From Endobugula sp047636495 (GTDB lineage Bacteria > Pseudomonadota > Gammaproteobacteria > Pseudomonadales > Cellvibrionaceae): DNA of 64,000 nucleotides. Both the position numbers and the translations under genes were made by a program. A model generated the notes under the pieces. The model searched no databases. It was not told the DNA's origin and was given only the letters and a program-made list of their open reading frames with translations. Below are positions 1-8,890 of the stretch, in pieces. The first letter of the stretch is position 1. Every line of letters starts with the position of its first letter. The stretch covers positions 1 through 64,000 of the forward strand of contig JBLILH010000015.1 of the NCBI GenBank assembly GCA_047636495.1, written 5' to 3'.

Positions 1-86
1 ATAAATATAGAGTAAGCGTTTTAAGTACATGGTTGGGTAAGATGGCCAATAATAAAAACCGGTAGCCTAAGAGTGAATGTGAACAC

Positions 87-1082
87 ATGACCAATATAAC
101 GCCCACCGATTTAAAAGCCATCTTGCATTCTAAGCGAGCGAATATTTATTACCTAGAAAAATGCCGTGTCATGCAAAAAGACGGACGCGTACTCTACCTT
201 ACCGAAGCAAAGAACGAAAATCAGTATTGGAATATCCCTATAGCCAATACCACCTGCATCTTATTGGGTATAGGCACCTCCATCACCCAAGCGGCCATGC
301 GTATGTTAGCTTCTGCGGGTGTACTGGTGGGTTTTTGTGGCGGTGGCGGCACGCCCTTATTAATGGCCACTGAAATCGAATGGCTCACCCCGCAAAGTGA
401 ATACCGCCCAACAGAATACCTCCAAGGCTGGATGAGGTTTTGGTTTGATGACGATAAACGCCTTGAGGTTGCCAAACAGTTTCAAGAAGCGCGTATAGCT
501 TATATGCAAACTATCTGGGGAAAAAATCGAGACCTACAAAACAATGGCTTTACCGCAGGTGATGCCGTTCTACAACAACAATTAGCTGCCTACGCCACAA
601 GAATTAATGATGCTCTAAGCGTGAGCCAGCTATTGCAGTCGGAAGCCCTACTCACCAAACAACTCTACAAAATGGCCGCACAGCGTACCCAGTACGGAGA
701 CTTTACCCGTGAGCGCGATAACCCCACCTCCCAAGTAGATACCGCCAATGCCTTTCTCAATCATGGCAACTACTTAGCCTACGGCCTAGCCGCTACCACC
801 CTATGGGTATTAGGAATTCCTCACGGCTTTGCAGTCATGCACGGAAAAACCCGACGCGGCGCACTCGTGTTTGACGTAGCCGACTTAATCAAAGACACCC
901 TCGTACTGCCGTGGGCATTTATCTGTGCCAAAGAAGGCGCGACTGAACAAGAATTTAGACAGCAATGTTTGCAAGCATTTACCGACAGCAAAGCCCTGGA
1001 TTTTATGTTTAATCAAGTAAAAGCGGCGGCCTTGTATTATTCCAATGCCTTAATCGTTTCAAATGAGGTGGCAGACTCATGA
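87..1082 (+). CDS. cas1: CRISPR-associated integrase Cas1, type I-F
   Basis: This 331-residue protein is the Cas1 metal-dependent integrase, which with Cas2 inserts new spacers at the leader end of the array. The family is recognised from the I-F-type N-terminus (LKAILHSKRANIYYLEKCRV) and from the C-terminal helical core. In that core the 'QSEALLTKQLYKMAA' segment carries the catalytic Glu (about residue 190) and 'VMHGKTRRGALVFDVADLIKD' carries the His and Asp ligands (about 255-268). Length is normal for I-F Cas1. It is the first gene of the cas operon, and its stop overlaps the start of cas2-3 (ATGA), as in other I-F loci. The start at 87 has only a weak upstream purine run. The 86 bases before it are window edge, so the promoter may lie outside. 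Confidence 0.96.
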   Translation: MTNITPTDLKAILHSKRANIYYLEKCRVMQKDGRVLYLTEAKNENQYWNIPIANTTCILLGIGTSITQAAMRMLASAGVLVGFCGGGGTPLLMATEIEWLTPQSEYRPTEYLQGWMRFWFDDDKRLEVAKQFQEARIAYMQTIWGKNRDLQNNGFTAGDAVLQQQLAAYATRINDALSVSQLLQSEALLTKQLYKMAAQRTQYGDFTRERDNPTSQVDTANAFLNHGNYLAYGLAATTLWVLGIPHGFAVMHGKTRRGALVFDVADLIKDTLVLPWAFICAKEGATEQEFRQQCLQAFTDSKALDFMFNQVKAAALYYSNALIVSNEVADS

Positions 1083-4051
1083 TGGTCACCTTCGTCTCCC
1101 AATGCGAGAAAAAAGCCCTCAGCCGCACCCGAAAAGTTCTCGATGCCTTTGCTGATCGAATCGGCAGCAACACCTGGCAAACGGTTATTACTCAAGAAGG
1201 TCTACTCGCCGTAAAAAAAACTCTACGTAAAACCGCCAGTAAAAATACCGCCGTGAGTTGTCATTGGTTGCGGTCGCGTAGTAGAAGTGACTTGGTGTGG
1301 GTGGTGGGGCAGCGGGATAAGTTTAATAGTGAGGGGCTTGTGCCTGTAAATGTGACAGAAAAAGAGGTGTTTATGGATATAGAAAAAATTAAGCCAGAAA
1401 AAGGGGTTGTGTACGCAAATACACATTTACAGCGATTAGATTACCATTTATTTGCTGTGGGTTTTGTTGCGCAACACCTGTATAGATATTTTTATCCAGA
1501 TAAAACCAATCAAGCCAATGCCGCATTTATTGCGGGGTGTTTTCACGATATAGGCAAGCTAGACCCTGCGTTTCAACAGTGGGTGGTTAACCCTAAAAAC
1601 CAAAACTATCAGGCAGACGATGGCCAACACATAGATCAAGCGAAGTTTAGTTTTGAAAAACACCCTCGACATAACGAAATATCAGCACTCATTTATCAGG
1701 TGTTAGACGACAAAGTATTAAAAGGGATTAGTCCAAGTAATAAGAAGGCTATAAAGCACGCAATTTATTGGCATCATGCCAAACCGTTTCGACCGAAGGC
1801 AAAAGACGACTTTGATACTTATGGAAAAATTTTTAATAAGTTGAAGGGAAAAAGCGACCAAGAAAAAGCTATGTCGTTAATATCTGAAAGATCAATCGTA
1901 CTGTTAAATTTAGTATGTGAGTTAGATAAAGGCTATCGTGATGATGCGGATAGTTTTCTGAGTAAGTCATACATCACAGAGTTTGATGAAGAAGCGGTAA
2001 CGAACTATGAAAGCACACCATTACCGGTGTATAAAGAATATGCCCCCTATGAAAAAATCAATGAATATAAAGATAAAGTGGTGGCTAATGCTACCAATAA
2101 CGAAATAAGAGCGTGTCTTATTACAGCAGACCGCTGGGTTTCTTCCTTGTCAGCAAGTGAGTTAGCGCATCATATTACACATAAAAAGCTAGAGGAGTTT
2201 TTAACTGAGCAGCTAGATAGCTATGTTTTGGTTGAAAGCAACCTAACGGCACATATTCAAGAGTGTATTAGTAGTTTTCCCAATAGCGAAAGAAGCCAGC
2301 AGCAGTCAGTCGTTGCTCAAAAAATTGCTGAAGATATCGATCGTATAAAAGTGTTAGCGGGTGCGGCTGGCTGTGGTAAAACAAAAATAGCTTTAGAGTG
2401 GGCAGGGATAAGAGAGGCGCAGCAAATTATTTGGGTTTGCCCTCGTGTACAAATATGCCAAGGAATGTTTGCGGAGCTTAAAGCATCTGATGACCCGTAC
2501 TTAAAAGAAGCAACAGTAGAAATATTTACAGGGGAGTTTAAATGTACCAACAGTTTTGATAATTCCACGCCAGAACAGCAGCAGCTAACAGGCGATATTG
2601 TCATTACAACTATTGACCAGCTGTTGAGCAGTGTTATTAGTCATGCCAAGGCAGATCGCTTGCTCAATTATTTAAACGCGCATGTGATATTCGATGAATA
2701 TCATGAATACATCAATATGCCTGCGTTTAATTTATTATTCGCTGAGTTGGTCGTTTCTAGAAGGGAGTTGAATAAGGGCTGCAACATTTTATTAGTATCG
2801 GCAACACCACATTATTTCTATCTGGATAATATGCTAGACCTTAATCTGGATCATGATGTGGTTGAAATGCCATCATTTAATAACAAAAAATATCAATTGG
2901 ATTTTATTCAATACGATGAAACACAAGAGGATGAAACTAATCCACTCTACCAACAACAGACGCTCACGACCTTTTCAATCAGTAATACCGCAACCACCGC
3001 TCAAAAAAGTTTTATTGCCAATGTAGATCAAGAAAACGCCATATTACTCCATTCAAAATATAAAAAGACTGATAAAAAATATCTTTTTGACTGTGTATTT
3101 AATGCGTTTAAACGAGAAGGCAATAGAGAATATGATGTGCTAAGAAGTGGCCCCATAGTACAGGCATCACTCAATATTAGTTGTGATTATATGGTGTCCG
3201 AAATCACTACAGCGGAAAACTGCTTACAGCGTATGGGGCGTTTAGATAGATTTGGCTTAAGTGACGATATTAACCGCTATACCATTGCCATCCCCCATAC
3301 ATTAGCCGCAGGAAAAAGCACCGGTGCGGTTGCTCGTTTTCTATCTTCAACCAATGAATTAGCGGCTACTAAAGCATGGTACGAGTTTTTATTGGATAAA
3401 ACAGATAACGGCAGCAAGATACAAACAATTGCAGAGGTATATCAATACTATAAAGCGTTTTATAGCACCCCGTCGGCACTCGCTAGAATAGAACAAGACA
3501 TGTTAGCGGCAATGAAAAAAAGCGCGGGAACAGTTGCCGCTAAAGTTAGCGAGCCACAAACAATGGTGACAAGGAAGAAAAGAGTTAATCAGCGCGCCAA
3601 AATAAGTTCAAATTCCTTGCGAGGCGATAGCCGTTTTGTGCAAATGGCCGTGTGTAATCTTGATGATAGGCGCAACCCTTTATTTGTAGAAGCTTACGCT
3701 TATATAGTCCCCGTATCTGAAAATGATGATGTTGATAATCTAACGGCATCTTGTGATGTTGTTCAAGGATATGGAGATAGTAATAATAATTTATTGATAT
3801 ACATGATGAAAAAACATCACAACATAATGGGTGAGCCTAAAGCCTATAAAGATTTTATTTTACTGAACGATGCAAAAGACCCCGAATTTCCCGTTTATCT
3901 GAGTTATACCCCAAACGACTTGTTGCCCGTGGGCGGTGAGACGGCAAGGCATAGCTCGGCTATTTACTATGGCGTGTGCGAAAAACAGGCTATAGGTGCA
4001 ATATCCACTAAAAACTTCACTCAGCAATCTACTCAACAAACAAGGGACTAA
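1079..4051 (+). CDS. cas3: Cas2-Cas3 fusion nuclease-helicase, type I-F
   Basis: This 990-residue protein joins an N-terminal Cas2 domain (about residues 1-95) to the Cas3 effector. The HD nuclease motif 'HDIGKLD' lies at about 156, the Walker A segment 'AGAAGCGKTK' at about 427, the DExH-type 'DEYH' at about 539 and the helicase motif VI 'QRMGRLDRF' at about 717. Cas3 is recruited by the DNA-bound crRNP, unwinds the target and degrades it; the fused Cas2 links it to Cas1 for spacer acquisition. The Cas2-3 fusion is diagnostic of type I-F. All key motifs are intact, so the protein looks functional. Two adjacent ATGs (1079, 1082) are possible starts; the first overlaps the cas1 stop. Confidence 0.96.
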   Translation: MMVTFVSQCEKKALSRTRKVLDAFADRIGSNTWQTVITQEGLLAVKKTLRKTASKNTAVSCHWLRSRSRSDLVWVVGQRDKFNSEGLVPVNVTEKEVFMDIEKIKPEKGVVYANTHLQRLDYHLFAVGFVAQHLYRYFYPDKTNQANAAFIAGCFHDIGKLDPAFQQWVVNPKNQNYQADDGQHIDQAKFSFEKHPRHNEISALIYQVLDDKVLKGISPSNKKAIKHAIYWHHAKPFRPKAKDDFDTYGKIFNKLKGKSDQEKAMSLISERSIVLLNLVCELDKGYRDDADSFLSKSYITEFDEEAVTNYESTPLPVYKEYAPYEKINEYKDKVVANATNNEIRACLITADRWVSSLSASELAHHITHKKLEEFLTEQLDSYVLVESNLTAHIQECISSFPNSERSQQQSVVAQKIAEDIDRIKVLAGAAGCGKTKIALEWAGIREAQQIIWVCPRVQICQGMFAELKASDDPYLKEATVEIFTGEFKCTNSFDNSTPEQQQLTGDIVITTIDQLLSSVISHAKADRLLNYLNAHVIFDEYHEYINMPAFNLLFAELVVSRRELNKGCNILLVSATPHYFYLDNMLDLNLDHDVVEMPSFNNKKYQLDFIQYDETQEDETNPLYQQQTLTTFSISNTATTAQKSFIANVDQENAILLHSKYKKTDKKYLFDCVFNAFKREGNREYDVLRSGPIVQASLNISCDYMVSEITTAENCLQRMGRLDRFGLSDDINRYTIAIPHTLAAGKSTGAVARFLSSTNELAATKAWYEFLLDKTDNGSKIQTIAEVYQYYKAFYSTPSALARIEQDMLAAMKKSAGTVAAKVSEPQTMVTRKKRVNQRAKISSNSLRGDSRFVQMAVCNLDDRRNPLFVEAYAYIVPVSENDDVDNLTASCDVVQGYGDSNNNLLIYMMKKHHNIMGEPKAYKDFILLNDAKDPEFPVYLSYTPNDLLPVGGETARHSSAIYYGVCEKQAIGAISTKNFTQQSTQQTRD

Positions 4052-4055
4052 ACTT

Positions 4056-5030
4056 ATGAACAAAGTAACAGGCATTAAAAGCGTCGATTTTAAAATTACT
4101 GCACTAGGGCATGGTGTGGTTAACTGGAATGGCCCAACATCGCTAATGGGCGATTCTGGCACAACTGTTGAGAATCATTCTTTACCAAAATTACGCGGTT
4201 ACACCAATTTATCGGGTAAGATTAAAGAAGAAACAGGCTATAAATATCGAAAGGAAGCCACAGATATAGACTTTAAAAAAACACCTCTCTATATAAGCCA
4301 AAACTGCATTCGCCATCATTTATTTAGAAGTCAAGCCTTCGATGTACATTACGCCAATAAAAGTAAGGTGGAAGACTTAACCAGTATGCTGGCATCAGTA
4401 ACAGGCTTAATTCGTGGTTATGTAGTACCGTCTAGTCAAAATAAACGCACCAGCCCATTCTTGCTTGAGGATTTCGTTGACCAATTAGGTAATGGTAATT
4501 TTGAACAGTTTGGTCAGGCTGGAGCAACGGACGAGAATGGAAAAAGGGATAGTAACTCTTTTTATTCTAAAACAACGTTCGGTGATACCCAGTACCTTGC
4601 CTATGGTTCTATCAGTATTGAGCAGATACAATTTATCTCGCTAGATAAGAAATTTGATAGAGAATCTATGAGTATTAAGGTTGGTCAAGGGGAAGAGGTC
4701 GCTCTGGCTGTTCAGCACTACATTCAATCGTTAAACCCTGATCTTAATCCTGTTACCACATTTCATGAAAATTATGTCCGTAGTGGGACTATATTTGAAC
4801 AGGGTGAAGTAGGGATTCTATTAAATCAAGATGCTATACAAGCCTTGGTTGAATATACGATCGAACTGATTGGTGAATTGTCTATTCGTCAGGCTAAATC
4901 CTATATGTATGTTGACTCGGTTTTGGTCGATTATAACGATAGCAACAAAATGATGAGAATTAAGCGTGATGAGAATAGTGTGTCGGTAGAACCGGAAGGC
5001 GAATATGCCGTCTACTTTCATCAAAAATAA
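4056..5030 (+). CDS. cas7fv: Cas7fv backbone subunit of type I-F2 Cascade
   Basis: This is probably the helical backbone protein that coats the crRNA spacer in the minimal I-F2 (I-Fv) surveillance complex. The call rests on order (second after cas2-3, before a Cas5fv-like gene and cas6f), length (324 residues) and resemblance to the Csy3-like N-terminus ('FKITALGHGVVNWNGP', 'KLRGYTNLSG'). It is followed by a region with repeated short insertions typical of Cas7 palm domains. The open frame extends upstream to 3996 inside cas2-3. I chose ATG 4056 because AAGGGA lies at a good distance before it and the upstream extension has no family-like sequence. In Shewanella putrefaciens CN-32 the same gene order is the reference for I-Fv. 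The distinction from ordinary Csy3 rests mostly on the neighbours. Confidence 0.85.
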   Translation: MNKVTGIKSVDFKITALGHGVVNWNGPTSLMGDSGTTVENHSLPKLRGYTNLSGKIKEETGYKYRKEATDIDFKKTPLYISQNCIRHHLFRSQAFDVHYANKSKVEDLTSMLASVTGLIRGYVVPSSQNKRTSPFLLEDFVDQLGNGNFEQFGQAGATDENGKRDSNSFYSKTTFGDTQYLAYGSISIEQIQFISLDKKFDRESMSIKVGQGEEVALAVQHYIQSLNPDLNPVTTFHENYVRSGTIFEQGEVGILLNQDAIQALVEYTIELIGELSIRQAKSYMYVDSVLVDYNDSNKMMRIKRDENSVSVEPEGEYAVYFHQK

Positions 5031-5042
5031 GGTGGTATTACC

Positions 5043-6047
5043 ATGAAAATTGAAATCAAATACGAATCGAGTTGGCGCAACTCATTTCTTGATGGTTCAA
5101 ATAATGAGCCCTTGCCAAAAGATGGTAGAAAATTTGTTGCCTCCATGACCAATTTGAGAAAAAGTGAAAATTACATTTCAAGGGGCATTACACTCGATAC
5201 GGTAATGGGAGTATTGAACCGTTTGCTTGGTGATCAGCGTAAGCTTTATCAATCAAGAGGCAGTGAAGGTTACTACTTTAAAAATATAGAAGACTCTGTA
5301 AGTTTCGAAGATAAGCCTAGCTATATCAATCAGGAAATGACTTACATCAGAAACATATCGGGAAGCGAAGATCAAAATTCATATACAGGGATGATTCAAG
5401 TTGATGACCCAATATTCTGTTCGGATTATTCTGATCAGTTCTGGGGCGTGTTAATGTTAGGTGTAGATGAATTGTGTGACTTCATTGTCGATGCTACAAA
5501 AATCACAAAGACCATCACTCATAACCCGTTAGTGATTATTAATCAGCTTGAAAGTTTATTTGGCCTCAAACCTATTCAAAATGAAAATAGAGTAGCTGAG
5601 GCATTTACTTTATTGAAAGGTAAATTTGAAAACTTTAATGGCCTTAATCCTAAGGAAGAAGTGAAGCCCATTAGCCTCTATTGCTCGGCTTTATATTTAC
5701 AGCTTGATAGATTGACTATGCATTACGATGTTTCTTCTGCAAAGACCAAAGCAGGTGGTTTAAGTGGTATATCAAACAATGGATTTACAAAAAAAGATTT
5801 CATGGCTCGTTACACCTCTGGCGAAAAAAAGAAAATATGGGGCAACCCATATATTCGCAAAGAGAGAATAAAAGGGTTAGGGGAGGTCACTTCTTTGATG
5901 CAAAAAGCAGGGGGTGCACTGAGCATTAACATCGACGTTAATACTGAAGTAGCTAAAGACATTAACGAAAAGTTTAATAACGCAGGGGTTTCTAGTTTTT
6001 ACCTGGGTAAAAAAGGGCTGGCTTATGTATCCGACATTAGAATTTAA
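5043..6047 (+). CDS. cas5fv: Cas5fv subunit of type I-F2 Cascade
   Basis: This 334-residue protein sits between cas7fv and cas6f, where I-F2 loci carry Cas5fv, the subunit that caps the crRNA 5' handle. In the I-Fv complex, Cas5fv also takes over PAM recognition because Cas8f is missing. The sequence starts with a beta-strand typical of a RAMP fold (MKIEIKYESSWRNSF) and has a long central segment (about residues 75-215) that could be the added helical domain. A glycine-rich C-terminal stretch, 'GGALSINIDVNTEV', is also present. The Shine-Dalgarno AAGGTGG precedes the ATG, and the gap from cas7fv is 12 bases. No separate csy1 or csy2 exists in the operon. The assignment is from context and size; I cannot run a profile search. 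Confidence 0.8.
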   Translation: MKIEIKYESSWRNSFLDGSNNEPLPKDGRKFVASMTNLRKSENYISRGITLDTVMGVLNRLLGDQRKLYQSRGSEGYYFKNIEDSVSFEDKPSYINQEMTYIRNISGSEDQNSYTGMIQVDDPIFCSDYSDQFWGVLMLGVDELCDFIVDATKITKTITHNPLVIINQLESLFGLKPIQNENRVAEAFTLLKGKFENFNGLNPKEEVKPISLYCSALYLQLDRLTMHYDVSSAKTKAGGLSGISNNGFTKKDFMARYTSGEKKKIWGNPYIRKERIKGLGEVTSLMQKAGGALSINIDVNTEVAKDINEKFNNAGVSSFYLGKKGLAYVSDIRI

Positions 6048-6059
6048 GGAGAATTCATG

Positions 6060-6611
6060 ATGGAATTTTATATAGACATTACATTAACTCCCGATGCCGA
6101 AATACCTGTTAATCGTTTACTGAATTCAGTATATACGAAGCTACATAAATCATTAGTTGATCTGAAAACTGATAGTATTGGAGTAAGCTTCCCTTCTTGT
6201 CATGTATTGTTAGGCAATCGTTTACGTATACATGGTTCAAATAATTCATTAGCGGAATTACAAAAGCTAAACTGGGTTGGAGGGGTGAGTGGCTATTGTC
6301 AGATCAGTGATATATTAGCTGTACCCCAAGACTGTCAGTTTAGAACGATAAAGCGCATCCAGTCCACCATGAGTCAATCAAAGCTCAAGCGTTTAATTAA
6401 GCGCGGTTCGATTACTGACGAAGAGATCAAAGCTTATAAAGCCAAAATGTTTTCTAAGGGTTTAGATAACCCTTATGTAGAGCTGGAAAGTACATCAAAC
6501 GGACATAAGCACCGCCGCTATATCGCGTTTGGTGTGTTGCTAGAGAAACCGGTAATCGGCGCTTTTGATCAGTTTGGTCTCTCTAAAACCGCCACTATTC
6601 CTTGGTTTTAA
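6060..6611 (+). CDS. cas6f: Cas6f (Csy4) crRNA endoribonuclease
   Basis: Cas6f cuts the repeat hairpin of the pre-crRNA and stays bound to the 3' stem-loop. The call rests on the N-terminal RAMP strand (FYIDITLTPDAEI), the conserved His in 'YTKLHKSL', an Arg-rich helix ('TMSQSKLKRLIKRG') and the typical C-terminus 'FGLSKTATIPWF'. Two ATGs are adjacent (6057, 6060). I chose 6060 because AAGGAG is then 8 bases upstream and the conserved His becomes residue 29, the catalytic position in Pseudomonas Csy4. It is the last cas gene, directly before the leader. The array repeat contains the matching CTGCC/GGCAG stem, so enzyme and substrate fit. Confidence 0.94.
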   Translation: MEFYIDITLTPDAEIPVNRLLNSVYTKLHKSLVDLKTDSIGVSFPSCHVLLGNRLRIHGSNNSLAELQKLNWVGGVSGYCQISDILAVPQDCQFRTIKRIQSTMSQSKLKRLIKRGSITDEEIKAYKAKMFSKGLDNPYVELESTSNGHKHRRYIAFGVLLEKPVIGAFDQFGLSKTATIPWF

Positions 6612-6741
6612 CCTTTATTGTTAACACTCTTTAAAAACGTAGAAAAATCAGATAGTTACAGCAGAGTAAAAGATGGTGGGTTTTTTTGCCATTTTAACGC
6701 TAACTCTTTGTTGTAACTATTTTTTTGTGCCTTATACTTCA
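6612..6741 (+). promoter_or_regulatory. CRISPR leader
   Basis: This AT-rich 130-base stretch lies between cas6f and the first repeat, contains long T runs and has no open frame. It is taken as the leader because all repeats at this end are perfect, while the repeat at the other end is degenerate. It should contain the array promoter and the integration-host-factor-dependent acquisition signals. Confidence 0.85.
6646..6658 (+). promoter_or_regulatory. Predicted IHF binding site in the leader
   Basis: The sequence AATCAGATAGTTA matches the IHF consensus WATCARNNNNTTR at every defined position. It lies 83 bases upstream of the first repeat. IHF is known to bend I-E and I-F leaders so that Cas1-Cas2 finds the first repeat. 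A second, weaker match in reverse orientation sits near 6701-6713. The IHF beta subunit gene is in this window at 23.2 kb. Confidence 0.65.
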
Positions 6742-8448
6742 GTTCACTGCCGCACAGGCAGCTTAGAAATATTATTATACATGTGTGCATGTTGACATAT
6801 TGTTCACTGCCGCACAGGCAGCTTAGAAATGATTAACATTAACTAATAACCAAACACCAGGTTCACTGCCGCACAGGCAGCTTAGAAATATTCTGGCTTT
6901 TGGGTTCTTAAAGTCATTAAGTTCACTGCCGCACAGGCAGCTTAGAAAAATAACAGGTTCTTGATACCAGTTGGGGCGTTGTTCACTGCCGCACAGGCAG
7001 CTTAGAAAGCTTAATGCTAACAAAGACCATGCAAGCGGGTGTTCACTGCCGCACAGGCAGCTTAGAAAGCAAGCGGGGCACTCCCGGGTAACGGCTTCAT
7101 GTTCACTGCCGCACAGGCAGCTTAGAAAAGAGGAATAGGCACTACCGCCCAGTCTAATGAGTTCACTGCCGCACAGGCAGCTTAGAAAATACCGCGAGCG
7201 GCCACACCCGCAAATACATTGTTCACTGCCGCACAGGCAGCTTAGAAAAGTCGTTGCTTTGCCATTATTTCGCCAATATCGTTCACTGCCGCACAGGCAG
7301 CTTAGAAAGTACATTAACATAATTAAAACAGCAGCCAGCTGTTCACTGCCGCACAGGCAGCTTAGAAACGAACTATCAAAACCTGAGACTCTACCATCGG
7401 GTTCACTGCCGCACAGGCAGCTTAGAAATAGCTGATGGCATGGAAAGCATGATTGAGTTAGTTCACTGCCGCACAGGCAGCTTAGAAAAGTTGCCCCGCT
7501 TACCAAGGCAACACCTGCAGGTTCACTGCCGCACAGGCAGCTTAGAAATTGAAAGCGTAAAATATTGCAGCTCCTAGCGAGTTCACTGCCGCACAGGCAG
7601 CTTAGAAATGTTTTAGATGCTTCATACCCATTGATTTAGCGTTCACTGCCGCACAGGCAGCTTAGAAAGAATACCCTCATCGTCTGTTTTATAATTGTCT
7701 GTTCACTGCCGCACAGGCAGCTTAGAAATTGCTCATGTAACTGATAGAAAAAACCAAACTGTTCACTGCCGCACAGGCAGCTTAGAAATTACGGGGCAAA
7801 CATGACAATATCAGCGCAATGTTCACTGCCGCACAGGCAGCTTAGAAATGTAAGTCTTCTTCGGCTTAAACGGCTTAACCGTTCACTGCCGCACAGGCAG
7901 CTTAGAAAATGTCCCACCGATATAAAAGCATCTTCAACTCGTTCACTGCCGCACAGGCAGCTTAGAAAGTTGACTACCCTGTTGAGCAAGAGCTTTTTAA
8001 GTTCACTGCCGCACAGGCAGCTTAGAAATTTATACTTACCCCATTCTTCTACTGTCCCACGTTCACTGCCGCACAGGCAGCTTAGAAACAAAGAACATCT
8101 TTTGAGTCTGGATTATACGAGTTCACTGCCGCACAGGCAGCTTAGAAAATTTATTGTTACTGCTTTGGGTGTCGATCTGTGTTCACTGCCGCACAGGCAG
8201 CTTAGAAAGTGACCAGCCTGTATCAAAGCAGCTGACAGACGTTCACTGCCGCACAGGCAGCTTAGAAAATTATTCGATATGCAGTATCACCTGACCAAAA
8301 GTTCACTGCCGCACAGGCAGCTTAGAAATAAAGCATATCCAGCTCCTACGTTCATTCCATGTTCACTGCCGCACAGGCAGCTTAGAAAATTGCTATATCC
8401 GATCCAGCCGCCCATATTCCGTTCACTGCCGCACAGGCAGCTTAGCAA
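6742..8448 (+). CRISPR. Type I-F CRISPR array, 29 repeats and 28 spacers
   Basis: A 28-base repeat starts at 6742, 6802, 6861 and then every 60 bases to 8421. That gives 29 repeats and 28 spacers, all 32 bases long except the second (31, at 6830-6860). The repeat begins GTTCACTGCC, contains the 5-bp stem CTGCC/GGCAG around a GCACA loop, and ends CTTAGAAA, which would be the crRNA 5' handle after Cas6f cleavage. The last repeat (8421-8448) carries A-to-C at position 26 (CTTAGCAA), marking the old, leader-distal end. The first 28 repeats look identical by eye. Transcription from the cas6f side gives crRNAs in the processed orientation. No two spacers look alike. Confidence 0.99.
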
Positions 8449-8890
8449 TGAGCATAAAAGCGCCCATCCCCCCGCAACATAATGCCGGCTATCGTCATAT
8501 TACATCACGCATAAAGTGAAACAGAACCTTTGATTTTCGGCGGTTGTAGACCATTCAATACTCTGCTTATAGAATAAACAAAAGGACTCTTCAAATTGAC
8601 GAGGTTTGTTTTAGCTTTCACACCATTTATGCTGCGGTTCCTACGATGGGTGTTTGGCCTTGATGTAGCCGTTTTCCACGAGACTGAAACGTGTATGACC
8701 GCTATCAGTCATTGCTCTTAATATTCGCTGGTCACTTCTAGCATGTAGACCAAATTCACACTACTACAAGCTATTTCATGTTATTATTCGTCGTTTAAAA
8801 GTGGTGGATTTTATCTGTTTTAAACAGATGTTTATCTCTAATCCGCAAAAGTCAGTATAAACAAGTATAAAAAGAGCAGGCAGCACTTCT
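8449..8890. other. Intergenic region between CRISPR array and gyrA
   Basis: These 442 bases have no supported gene and no further repeat units. They probably hold the gyrA promoter. The only structure I can point to is a perfect palindrome listed separately. No obvious degenerate cas gene or transposase is present. Confidence 0.6.
8813..8829. promoter_or_regulatory. Perfect 17-base palindrome upstream of gyrA
   Basis: ATCTGTTT and AAACAGAT flank a single central T, 62 bases before the gyrA start. A palindrome of this length in a promoter region could be an operator, or a structure in the 5' leader. No T-run follows, so it is not a terminator. The binding protein is unknown. Confidence 0.4.

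Noticed and set aside
87..6611. A CRISPR-associated transposon (type I-F3)
   Set aside because: No tniQ, tnsA, tnsB or tnsC is present, and cas1 and an intact cas2-3 are, which I-F3 transposons lack.
6823..8482. Several open frames across the CRISPR array with repeated FLSCLCGSE or SLPHRQLRK motifs
   Set aside because: They are translations of the 28-base repeat on either strand with a period of 60 bases; no ribosome sites, and the array explains them fully.
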